From Halothermothrix sp. (GTDB taxonomy: Bacteria > Bacillota > Halanaerobiia > DY22613): a DNA stretch of 64,000 nt. The notes beneath the pieces were generated by a model. That model saw only the letters and a list, made by a program, of their open reading frames with translations. It was not told where the DNA came from and did no database searches. Made by a program: the position numbers and the translations under genes. This document shows, piece by piece, positions 35,307 through 42,771 of this stretch. The stretch covers positions 310,001 through 374,000 of the forward strand of contig JAENYK010000002.1 in assembly GCA_016841825.1 (NCBI GenBank). Reading direction: 5' to 3'. Every line of letters starts with the position of its first letter. Within the stretch, counting starts at the first letter, position 1.

Positions 35307-35837
35307 ATGGCCAATATAAATCTACTGCCGCCTGAATATCGGAGAAGAAATCTGGATTTGGGTCAGAAGCTGATGTTTATTGGAATTGTAGGTTATATTT
35401 TGTTTCTGCTTGTGGTATTTGTTAACAACTATCTGCAGATTACTCATTTACAGATAGAGAAGGAAGCCTTACAGCAGCAACTAAGTATTGTCGAGCCTAA
35501 ATTGGAGAATATTACTGATCTGGAGAAAGAACAGCAGAATTTACGGGTAAAATTACAGGTTATCAAACAGTTTGACAGGGAGGTCTACTATTTTCAGTTA
35601 CTAGTGTTGACCAGTGATTTACTGCCCGAAGGTGTAGGCTTATCTAAATTAAAGTATGATGGAGAGAGTTTGTCCTATGAGGGTGAGGCGGTTGATTACC
35701 GTGATGTGGCTGAATTTATGGATAGACTCAGAGCTTCGGAAAGTTTTACTGATGTTGAACTTATCTCTTCTTTTACTACGCATAATCAGAGTTCTATCGC
35801 TTTTAAAATTACTGCGAGATTAACTATAAAGGATTGA
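35307..35837 (+). CDS. pilN: Type IV pilus alignment protein PilN
   Basis: A 176-residue bitopic membrane protein. The N-terminus MANINLLPPEYRRRN contains the INLLP motif that binds PilM. One membrane helix spans about 22-42, then a coiled coil (about 45-95) and a ferredoxin-like periplasm-side domain. GAGGTG lies before the start. It should pair with PilO, whose gene overlaps the end. Confidence 0.9.
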   Translation: MANINLLPPEYRRRNLDLGQKLMFIGIVGYILFLLVVFVNNYLQITHLQIEKEALQQQLSIVEPKLENITDLEKEQQNLRVKLQVIKQFDREVYYFQLLVLTSDLLPEGVGLSKLKYDGESLSYEGEAVDYRDVAEFMDRLRASESFTDVELISSFTTHNQSSIAFKITARLTIKD

Positions 35838-35842
35838 TTCCT

Positions 35843-36394
35843 ATGTTTAAAAATTTGACAAAACGAGAAAAAACAGTAATTATGATCTCTATATTCGCAC
35901 TTTTATCTGCAATTTACTTTGTTCAATTATACCAACCTTTGGTTTTGGAGCGAACCACTCTGGAGAAGGAGATTATCAATCTTCGTTCAGAATATCAGCA
36001 AAAGCTGAATCTAATCAAACGTAGATTACCAGAGGTCAAAGAGACTATCAGTGGCCTGGAAACCGACTATCAACAGGCTATTCAACAATTTCCCAACCAG
36101 GAGGAGATATCGGCTTTTTTGCTTGAAATTACTGAATTAGCTACCAGGCAGGGAATTAAGATAGATTATTTTACTCCACGAAATATTCAGGGTAAGGGTG
36201 AGTTCTATGAATTACCGATTAATATATCGTTTTATACCAATTATGGGTCATTAGTTAGTTTTATATATGTACTTGAGCATTCTTTTAAGAAAATTGAGAT
36301 TGTTAATCTTGATGTTGTAACATCAGGTCAAACAGATAATAAACCTCTTCTTCAGGTTGATGCAACTTTGAAGATATATCTTATTAAGCTTTAA
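35843..36394 (+). CDS. pilO: Type IV pilus alignment protein PilO
   Basis: A 183-residue bitopic protein: membrane helix about 10-28, coiled coil about 32-75 and a C-terminal ferredoxin-like domain (ELATRQGIKIDYFTP, VSFIYVLEHSFKKIEIVNLD). It forms the PilNO frame around the pilus motor. AAAGGA sits 9 bases before ATG 35843. It is the last gene of the operon; no secretin gene (pilQ) follows, as expected for a single-membrane cell. Confidence 0.88.
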   Translation: MFKNLTKREKTVIMISIFALLSAIYFVQLYQPLVLERTTLEKEIINLRSEYQQKLNLIKRRLPEVKETISGLETDYQQAIQQFPNQEEISAFLLEITELATRQGIKIDYFTPRNIQGKGEFYELPINISFYTNYGSLVSFIYVLEHSFKKIEIVNLDVVTSGQTDNKPLLQVDATLKIYLIKL

Positions 36395-36421
36395 ATCTTC
36401 CTGGTTACCAGAGATTACCTC

Positions 36422-36450
36422 TTAACTTTTTGGATAACACCTGCTATAAT
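36422..36450 (+). promoter_or_regulatory. Promoter of the first CAP-domain gene
   Basis: TTAACT at 36422-36427 and a perfect TATAAT at 36445-36450 with a 17-base spacer, 24 bases before the start codon. Confidence 0.65.
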
Positions 36451-36474
36451 CATTGACCAGGGAGGTGTTGCTGA

Positions 36475-37092
36475 ATGAAGAAAGTTACAATAGCTATAAT
36501 TGTATTAATGGTATTGGTTTTTACAGTAACGGTAGGGAATGTTATGGCGCATGACGGTTCTGTCGGATATTCTTCCAATTGGAATTGGTGGGGTTTTTTA
36601 AATAATTTAGTCTCCCAATATTCCGCAAAACAACCTGCTAACTTTGTCGAAGAGACATACTCAGAAGATAAAACTCATGTTTCAGTAACATCTGGACAGG
36701 AATTGAATATTGATGAGCAGCAGATGGTTGATTTGGTGAATGCTGAACGGGTAGAGCGAGGTTTGAATCCACTGAAAGTGGATATGCGGTTGGTGAAGTT
36801 AGCCAGAACCAAAGCCCGGGATATGATTGTGAACAATTATTTTGATCATCAATCTCCAACATTGGGTTCACCTTTTGATCAGATGAGAGCTGTTGGTATT
36901 GACTATGCACATGCTGGTGAGAATTTGGCAGAATCATCTACAGTTGAACGGGCTCATGCTGGGCTGATGAATAGTCCTGGACATCGGGCGAATATTTTGC
37001 ATGATCGGTATACTCACATTGGTATTGGTGTGGTTGATGGTGCCCCATATGGTAAGATGTTTGTTCAACATTTTATTCAAGTTTGGGAATAA
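36475..37092 (+). CDS. Secreted CAP/SCP-domain protein
   Basis: A 205-residue secreted protein. The signal peptide is MKKVTIAIIVLMVLVFTVTV with likely cleavage after VMA. The C-terminal CAP domain (about 80-204) starts EQQMVDLVNAERVERGLNPL and shows NYFDHQSPTLGSPFDQM, AGENLAES and MNSPGHRANIL, with the usual His and Glu residues. This YkwD-like group is common in spore-formers; the function is not settled. AGGGAGGTG precedes ATG 36475. A paralogue with a peptidoglycan-binding domain follows 400 bases downstream. Confidence 0.9.
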   Translation: MKKVTIAIIVLMVLVFTVTVGNVMAHDGSVGYSSNWNWWGFLNNLVSQYSAKQPANFVEETYSEDKTHVSVTSGQELNIDEQQMVDLVNAERVERGLNPLKVDMRLVKLARTKARDMIVNNYFDHQSPTLGSPFDQMRAVGIDYAHAGENLAESSTVERAHAGLMNSPGHRANILHDRYTHIGIGVVDGAPYGKMFVQHFIQVWE

Positions 37093-37108
37093 ACATTCAT
37101 TGACAGAT

Positions 37109-37135
37109 AAACCTGGCTTTATAGGCCAGGTTTTA
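37109..37135 (+). terminator. Intrinsic terminator
   Basis: AAACCTGGC pairs with GCCAGGTTT around TTTATAG, followed by TATT. Confidence 0.8.
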
Positions 37136-37171
37136 TTCAGTTTATCTCAATTTAATGGGAATATTTACAGC

Positions 37172-37200
37172 TGGTGTTAGAATAAGAGTTATGCTATAAT
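37172..37200 (+). promoter_or_regulatory. Extended -10 promoter before RNA copy B
   Basis: TATAAT at 37195-37200 with TGC directly before it (extended -10). The -35 position, 17 bases upstream, is a weak TGGTGT at 37172-37177. Confidence 0.6.
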
Positions 37201-37216
37201 CATAAGTAAGACAAGC

Positions 37217-37309
37217 AACTAACAAACGTTAGTTACTACATAGGAGGTGATAAGTTACAATTAAATAAAGTTTCAAGTTGTTGGAGTTAGGAGGAAAAGT
37301 TGAAACTTT
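37217..37309 (+). repeat. Two inverted repeats in the CAP gene leader
   Basis: AACTAAC (37217-37223) and GTTAGTT (37228-37234) form a 7-bp palindrome with a 4-base loop just after the predicted transcription start, possibly an operator. AAAGTTTCAA (37267-37276) and TTGAAACTTT (37300-37309) form a 10-bp stem whose 3' end shares three bases with the first helix of RNA copy B, so the two folds may compete. AGGAGGTGATAAG near 37242 looks like a ribosome binding site without a usable ORF. Confidence 0.5.
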
Positions 37310-37446
37310 AACGATATTTCAGAAAGTGTCCAACCTCTGTAGGTGGGAGTTAAATAAACTAAATAGCGTTTTACTTCAGTAGAGGTATAAATTCTTTTCT
37401 GAAGTCGTTAAACTTAAGGCATTAACAGCTTGCTGTTAATGCAATT
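37307..37446 (+). ncRNA. Structured RNA element, copy B (CAP gene leader)
   Basis: Homologue of copy A. TTTAACGAT (37307-37315) pairs with GTCGTTAAA (37404-37412), and TTCAGAAA (37318-37325) with TTTCTGAA (37396-37403). CCTCT (37334-37338) pairs with AGAGG (37381-37385); copy A has CTCC/GGAG here, a compensated change. Conserved single-strand parts include TAGGTGGGA and TTTTACTTC, followed by GTCGTTAAACTTAAGG. Then GCATTAACAGC / GCTGTTAATGC (37419-37442) forms an 11-bp hairpin with a 2-base gap, followed by AATTTTAAT: a possible expression-platform terminator. It lies 46 bases before the gene start. Confidence 0.75.
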
Positions 37447-37492
37447 TTAATAATTATAAAAACTAAACAATTTAAGAAAGGTTGGCGAAATC

Positions 37493-38350
37493 ATGTTAAA
37501 AAAAGTACTTATCGTTGCAGCAGTGGCAGTTCTACTCGTCAGTAATATATCTGGTCAAGACGCTAAAGCGTATACCTGGAAGGCGGGGACATCTAATACT
37601 TATTATAGCACAGGTTATCAATACAGTACTGGTGGTTCTTATAGCTATCGAGATAATAATACTACAACTACTTCTGAGCTAAAATATGGTTCTGTAGGTG
37701 CTGAGGTTGCAGCAGTTCAGGGGTATCTAAAAAATCTTGGTTATAATCTGGGTACTGAAAATGGTAAATATGGGTACTATACTTTAAAGGCAGTATTGGA
37801 TTTTCAGCGGAAGAATGGTTTAACTGCCAATGGTCGGGTGGACGCAAGGACATTAAATCTGTTGAAAAGCGCTGGCTCTACAGTAGAACAACCTACTACA
37901 CCAACTCCAACCCCCACTCCAACTGACCCCACTCCAACCCCACCATCTCCTGGTCAAGTTCAAGGGTTGACCGTTGAAGAGCAGCAGATGTTGAATTTGG
38001 TAAATAGTGAACGGGTTAAAAATGGACTGGCTCCATTACAGGTAGATATGGAAATGACCCGTCTGGCGCGGATGAAGAGTCAAGATATGATTGACAAAAA
38101 TTATTTTAGTCATACATCACCGACTTATGGATCTCCATTTACCATGTTAAGGAATGCCGGTATTACTTATCGCTCAGCAGGTGAAAACCTTGCTGGTGCT
38201 GGTTCAGTTAGTCGAGCACATACTAACCTGATGAATAGTTCGGGTCACCGTGCGAATATTTTGAATTCTTCCTTTACCCATGTTGGTATTGGTATTGTTA
38301 AGGGTGGCCCCTATGGGATGATGTTCACCCAGTTATTTGTCGGTAGATAA
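37493..38350 (+). CDS. Secreted protein with peptidoglycan-binding and CAP domains
   Basis: A 285-residue secreted protein. Signal peptide MLKKVLIVAAVAVLLVSNIS, then a PG_binding_1 domain at about 63-125 (GSVGAEVAAVQGYLKNLGYN, TLKAVLDFQRKNGLTANGRV). A Thr/Pro linker of TPTP repeats (about 134-153) leads to a CAP domain at about 160-284 (NYFSHTSPTYGSPF, AGENLAGAG, MNSSGHRANIL). It is likely held in the cell wall. The architecture is that of YkwD-type wall proteins. AAAGG precedes ATG 37493. Expression may depend on the structured leader RNA just upstream. Confidence 0.9.
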   Translation: MLKKVLIVAAVAVLLVSNISGQDAKAYTWKAGTSNTYYSTGYQYSTGGSYSYRDNNTTTTSELKYGSVGAEVAAVQGYLKNLGYNLGTENGKYGYYTLKAVLDFQRKNGLTANGRVDARTLNLLKSAGSTVEQPTTPTPTPTPTDPTPTPPSPGQVQGLTVEEQQMLNLVNSERVKNGLAPLQVDMEMTRLARMKSQDMIDKNYFSHTSPTYGSPFTMLRNAGITYRSAGENLAGAGSVSRAHTNLMNSSGHRANILNSSFTHVGIGIVKGGPYGMMFTQLFVGR

Positions 38351-38374
38351 TTAGAATAAGTTATCAGAAAAAGC

Positions 38375-38415
38375 AAAAGTGCTGCTTTCAGATGAAGGCG
38401 GTGCTTTTGTTTTTT
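38375..38415 (+). terminator. Intrinsic terminator
   Basis: AAAAGTGCTGCTTTC pairs with GAAGGCGGTGCTTTT (four G-U pairs), followed by GTTTTTT. Confidence 0.8.
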
Positions 38416-38484
38416 ATACATATCTTGATATATAAATTATTATCATGCTGATACAAAAAGTTTATAACTGCGAATGATTTATTA

Positions 38485-38512
38485 ACACTTCCTCTTTCTT
38501 TTCCATATAATA
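38485..38512 (+). promoter_or_regulatory. Sigma-K/sigma-E-like promoter of SPOCS gene 1
   Basis: CATATAATA at 38504-38512 matches CATAnnnTA, with AC 17 bases before it (38485-38486). The same AC-N17-CATATWATA arrangement precedes SPOCS gene 2 and sipL. Sigma-A use cannot be excluded, as ATATAAT is also present. Confidence 0.55.
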
Positions 38513-38543
38513 CAGTAAAAAGTTAAAGAAAGGAGGCCTTAAT

Positions 38544-40853
38544 ATGAATTCTAACCCTTTGAGTGTTAGAAGGGAACAGGTTGGAGGAGTGACCTTACCA
38601 GTTCCGGCAGAGAAAATTAAAGAGATAAGAGCTGAAATTAGAAATTTACAGATTAACATTATCACAGACAAGGTGATTATTCAGGGGATTATCCATAAAC
38701 AGATCTTTTTTGTAGATTTAAATGGTATAGTCAGACACTTCCCTGAAGATGTGTCATTCAGTACTTTTATAGATGTACCGGGTGCTTTACCTGAAATGCA
38801 TGCTCAGGTAGATGTGGAGATTGAACATATAAAAGCAGAGTTGAGTCCAGATGGCAAACGGATTACTCAAAAAGTGATCCTGGAAATCTTCGTTAAGGTA
38901 GTGGATGAAGTTCAATTTAATATTAATCTGAACCCAAGCGGTCCATTAGTTAAATTAGAAGCTGTGGTCGGTGAAAATATAAAACAAGATATGGTGGTCA
39001 ATGAGATAGAACTGCCATTTCTGGCTCTTAAGATTGCAGATATTGTTGCTGAGATCAGAATTAATGACATTGAAGTGATTCCAAATAAAGTGATTATCCA
39101 GGGAATTATTCACAAACAGGTATTCTACATTGATGAAACTAATATTGAACGCCATATCGCTGAAGATGTACCTTTTTCCACTTTCCTGGATGTACCTGGT
39201 GCTCTACCGGGAGACAATGTTCAGGTTAATGCCGTTATTGAGATTATCAAACGTGAGCTGAATGCAATTCCCGGAAACATTTTGACACAGGAGATTGTTT
39301 TTGAGATCTTTGTTAAAGTACATCGAACCGAACAGATGAACATTGAATTGGGTGGAGGCCCATTAATCAAATTGCCTTTTGTTATTGGGGAGAATACTAA
39401 ACAGGATCTGGTTGTAAGCGACATTGAATTGGAAAATCCGGCGATTAAAGTGAAAGATATTGATGTAACCTTGCGTGATATCAGAACAGTAGTAATTACT
39501 GATAAAGTAATTGTGCAAGGTACAGTTCATAAACAGATCTATTATGTAGATCAAAATAATATTGAGCGCCACCAGGCTGAAGATGTACCATTCAGAAACT
39601 TTTTGGATATTCCAGGTGCGTTATCTGAGAGTTCGGTGGACTTTAACCCAGTTATTGAAGACGTACTTTTCACTTTATTGCCAGGCAATATTTTACATCA
39701 AAAAGTAGTATTGCAATATTTCGTTAAAGTAACCGAATTACAGCAGGCTAATGTAGTACCAGGTAGTGGGCCATTGGTTAAAGTTGAAGAGGTAATTGGT
39801 GAAAACACGAAACAGATATTAGTAGAACGTCGATTCCCACCTGAAATAGTGGTTCCAATCACTGTTACTCGTGAAGTGATTCGGGTTGCAGAAGGTGCAG
39901 AACAGATGGTGCAGAAGATTTTAACCAATACCTTCACCTTACCTACTCAGGCGGTCAAAGTAAAATCAATTACACCTACTATTCGCAATGTAGAGATAGA
40001 TGTGTTAGTAGATCAAATTTTGATTACAGGTGAGTTGGTTAAACAGGTGACCTTTGTTGATTTAAATAATGTGGTACGCAGTGTTACCGAAATTGTTCCA
40101 TTTGAATTCTTACTTGAGACTCCGGGAGTTACTCCAGATGTAACCGTTGATGATATTGACGTTGAGATTGAAAGTTTGACCTTCAAACTTCAGAAAGATT
40201 GTCAGAGTGTTGATCAGACTATCGTCTTCAAATTTACTATCGGTCTTGAGGATGCAGAACAACTATTTGTGGTCACCAATGTCAGTGGGCCAGGTATTGT
40301 AACTGATACAGTAAGAGCAAGAGCCGAAGTTGTAGTTATCCCAGATGAACCAGGTCTAATAGAATTAGGTCCGATACCAGTAGAATCTGCAGTAGACTTA
40401 ATCCCACCAGCAATAGAGATCCTTGATATTATTGCGACTGTCCAGGAGTTTACAGTGGAAACTGAAGACGGTGCAGTACGCTTCACAGGTATTATTAACA
40501 AAGAGGTCATTTATCTGACAGAAAATGAGATTGAAACTACCGAAACAGAGTTAGTACCATTTGATATTCTCTTTGAAGATACTGCCATCGAAGCCGATTT
40601 CATTGTACCTGAAGCATTTGTTTCTATAGTAGATATTCAACCCACTCTTAGTGATGATGGAGCTCTCTTAGAGCAGGCTATACTTCTCACCTTTGAGTTC
40701 AAAGTTACAGATGAGAGAATTATTACAATAGTTACAGATGTAAGCGGTCCGGGGATCGGTACAGTCACCAAAGAGACAATTCTTTTAGATATCGTGGGTG
40801 ATGGAGTTGGCCCAGTACCAGTTGAAGTTGTAACAGATGTAGAAATTTTATAA
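38544..40853 (+). CDS. SPOCS (DUF3794) protein 1, five repeats
   Basis: A 769-residue protein made of five SPOCS units at about 24-125, 163-265, 301-405, 471-577 and 624-730. Each has a strand pattern around KVIIQGIIHKQIFFVD, a middle part EDVPFSTFLDVPGALPG and an end part ILTQEIVFEIFVKV. Units 1-3 are close to each other; 4 and 5 have diverged and lost the HKQ core. No signal peptide or LysM is seen. SPOCS domains occur in the spore-coat morphogenetic protein SipL and its relatives, so a coat or cortex-surface role is inferred. AAAGGAGG lies before ATG 38544. A terminator follows, so this is a single-gene unit. Confidence 0.88.
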   Translation: MNSNPLSVRREQVGGVTLPVPAEKIKEIRAEIRNLQINIITDKVIIQGIIHKQIFFVDLNGIVRHFPEDVSFSTFIDVPGALPEMHAQVDVEIEHIKAELSPDGKRITQKVILEIFVKVVDEVQFNINLNPSGPLVKLEAVVGENIKQDMVVNEIELPFLALKIADIVAEIRINDIEVIPNKVIIQGIIHKQVFYIDETNIERHIAEDVPFSTFLDVPGALPGDNVQVNAVIEIIKRELNAIPGNILTQEIVFEIFVKVHRTEQMNIELGGGPLIKLPFVIGENTKQDLVVSDIELENPAIKVKDIDVTLRDIRTVVITDKVIVQGTVHKQIYYVDQNNIERHQAEDVPFRNFLDIPGALSESSVDFNPVIEDVLFTLLPGNILHQKVVLQYFVKVTELQQANVVPGSGPLVKVEEVIGENTKQILVERRFPPEIVVPITVTREVIRVAEGAEQMVQKILTNTFTLPTQAVKVKSITPTIRNVEIDVLVDQILITGELVKQVTFVDLNNVVRSVTEIVPFEFLLETPGVTPDVTVDDIDVEIESLTFKLQKDCQSVDQTIVFKFTIGLEDAEQLFVVTNVSGPGIVTDTVRARAEVVVIPDEPGLIELGPIPVESAVDLIPPAIEILDIIATVQEFTVETEDGAVRFTGIINKEVIYLTENEIETTETELVPFDILFEDTAIEADFIVPEAFVSIVDIQPTLSDDGALLEQAILLTFEFKVTDERIITIVTDVSGPGIGTVTKETILLDIVGDGVGPVPVEVVTDVEIL

Positions 40854-40877
40854 ATCAGCAGACCTGGTATTGGATTG

Positions 40878-40910
40878 AAAAGGCGTAGATACAAGATCTA
40901 CGCCTTTTCC
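40878..40910 (+). terminator. Intrinsic terminator after SPOCS gene 1
   Basis: AAAAGGCGTAGAT pairs perfectly with ATCTACGCCTTTT around ACAAG. Confidence 0.9.
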
Positions 40911-40930
40911 CCACTATAAAAAAAAGTTTC

Positions 40931-40958
40931 ACATATCTCAGACCTACTCCATATTATA
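40931..40958 (+). promoter_or_regulatory. Sigma-K/sigma-E-like promoter of SPOCS gene 2
   Basis: AC at 40931-40932, 17 bases, then CATATTATA at 40950-40958 (CATAnnnTA). Confidence 0.55.
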
Positions 40959-41016
40959 TAGAGAAAGTTCACAGATACAACACTTAATCGCAGTACAGAA
41001 AGGAGGGAATAGCTGG

Positions 41017-42672
41017 ATGTTTGATCTTTTCATTATGGCCGGTATGATGATGGGATTTATGCTAAGCAGCTTATACGTATACCAACAATGGCTAAATACC
41101 GGAAAAGAAATTTGGAACGGAGTTGGTGCTCTTAAGTTTTTGAAGTCAACTAACTCGGATCAACGCAGTTCTCCAGCAATAACAAAAGAGGAGTTAGAAA
41201 GACAATATATTGATGTAATGTTTAATCATGATAACAAACTCCAAGAGTTAAATACTATTCAAACCTTTGAAAGGGGGGAAAGGTTGAACGACAATGACGA
41301 TGTTGATCAACTTCGATGTACACATGATGTTGTCCAAGTGCGGCAAAGTTTATCAGAAGGGGGGAGTAATATGGTAGAAATTAATCAAACCAATCAAATT
41401 GAATTGGTAAAGATCCCGGTGGTAGTTGGTGAAAATACTACCCAGCAAATGTTGGTTACTGATCTGGCTTTAGATTATCCTGCTTTAAAAGTTCGAAATG
41501 TCGATGCTTGCATTCGCGACCTGACTGCAACGGTAATTAATAATAAGGTGATTGTTCAGGGAATTCTTCACAAACAGATCTTCTATGTGGATTTGAATAA
41601 TGTAGTACGGCATCAACCTGAAGATATTCCGTTTAGCTTCTTTGTTGATATCCCGGGTGCGGAGCCAGGTATGGATGTTCAAATACACCCTGAAATAGAA
41701 CATATTAAAACTGAGTTAATTAAGGACTGTACTATAATTCATCAGAAAGTGGTTATTGAATTCTTTGTTAAAGTAACAGATACTCAACAGATTTTTGTAG
41801 CTATCGGCGCAGGTCCTCTGACAAAACTACAACGGGTAATTGGAGAAAACTCTGTGCAAACATTGATTCCGAATGAGGTAGAGCTACCTGTTCCAGCTAT
41901 AAAGATTGTCGATATTGACGCAGAGGTTCGGGATATAACCTGTGATATTATTGAAGATAAAGTGATTATTCAAGGTATAGTCCATAAGCAAGTATTTTAC
42001 ATTGATACTGAAGATATTGAACGCCATGTGGCTGAAGATGTACCATTTAGTACTTTTGTGGATGTTCCAGGTGCCGAGCCAATTCATACATGTCAAGTTC
42101 ACCCAACGATTGAATTTATTAAGCGGGAGCTAATGGATGGAGGTACTCTTCTATTACAGGAAGTGGTATTAGAGATCTTTGTCAAAGTTACTGAGAGTGT
42201 ACAGTTGAATCTGCAATTAGGTGAAGACATTATTGTTAAGGTTCCGGAAGTAATTGGAGAGAATGTACGTCAGATTCTTTTAGAAAATATCGTTCAGCTG
42301 CCAGTACCAGCAATTAAGATTAAAGAGATTGAAGCATCTGTGCAGAAGATCCATACTACAGTTATCAATAACAAAGTAATTATTCAGGGTATAGTCCATA
42401 AGCAGATCTTCTTTGTGGATGAAGAGAATATTGAAAGACATCTGGGTGAAGATGTACCATTCAGTACTTTTGTAGATGTACAGCATGCTCAACCGGGAAT
42501 GGATGCAGATGTAGATGCGATTATTGAATTTGTTAAACCTGAATTATGTCCACCAAGTGATATGTTGACTCAAAAAGTAGTTATTGAACTCTTTGTCAAA
42601 GTAACCGAAACTACTCAATTGGGAATTCCAGAAGTTATTGGTCCTTACGGACCATACGGGGCTGGATTATAG
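41017..42672 (+). CDS. SPOCS protein 2 with N-terminal membrane segment
   Basis: A 551-residue protein. Residues 1-24 are hydrophobic and methionine-rich (MFDLFIMAGMMMGFMLSSLY), likely a membrane anchor, followed by an acidic linker to about 118. Three SPOCS units follow at about 154-262, 291-400 and 429-540, all close to units 1-3 of SPOCS protein 1 (KVIIQGIVHKQVFYID, EDVPFSTFVDVPGAEP, VVIEFFVKV). AGGAGGG precedes ATG 41017. A second good site, AAGGGGGGA, stands before in-frame ATG 41371 (residue 119), exactly where the SPOCS part begins, so a soluble short form is possible. The protein ends in GPYGPYGAGL. Confidence 0.87.
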   Translation: MFDLFIMAGMMMGFMLSSLYVYQQWLNTGKEIWNGVGALKFLKSTNSDQRSSPAITKEELERQYIDVMFNHDNKLQELNTIQTFERGERLNDNDDVDQLRCTHDVVQVRQSLSEGGSNMVEINQTNQIELVKIPVVVGENTTQQMLVTDLALDYPALKVRNVDACIRDLTATVINNKVIVQGILHKQIFYVDLNNVVRHQPEDIPFSFFVDIPGAEPGMDVQIHPEIEHIKTELIKDCTIIHQKVVIEFFVKVTDTQQIFVAIGAGPLTKLQRVIGENSVQTLIPNEVELPVPAIKIVDIDAEVRDITCDIIEDKVIIQGIVHKQVFYIDTEDIERHVAEDVPFSTFVDVPGAEPIHTCQVHPTIEFIKRELMDGGTLLLQEVVLEIFVKVTESVQLNLQLGEDIIVKVPEVIGENVRQILLENIVQLPVPAIKIKEIEASVQKIHTTVINNKVIIQGIVHKQIFFVDEENIERHLGEDVPFSTFVDVQHAQPGMDADVDAIIEFVKPELCPPSDMLTQKVVIELFVKVTETTQLGIPEVIGPYGPYGAGL

Positions 42673-42691
42673 TCAATATTCAAAAGAATAT

Positions 42692-42729
42692 GAACGAGTC
42701 GGGTGATCCTTGACTCGTTCATTTTTTTT
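42692..42729 (+). terminator. Intrinsic terminator after SPOCS gene 2
   Basis: GAACGAGTC pairs with GACTCGTTC, then a run of eight T. The long open frame of the next gene extends back through this hairpin, so its real start must be downstream. Confidence 0.9.
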
Positions 42730-42771
42730 GTCTCTGGAGCATACATTTGTATAGAGAGAGGGGGGAGGGCA

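Noticed and set aside
42703-42771. Start of the divergent SPOCS-like gene at GTG 42703
   Set aside because: This stretch contains the terminator hairpin of the previous gene; the G-rich binding site lies only before 42772.
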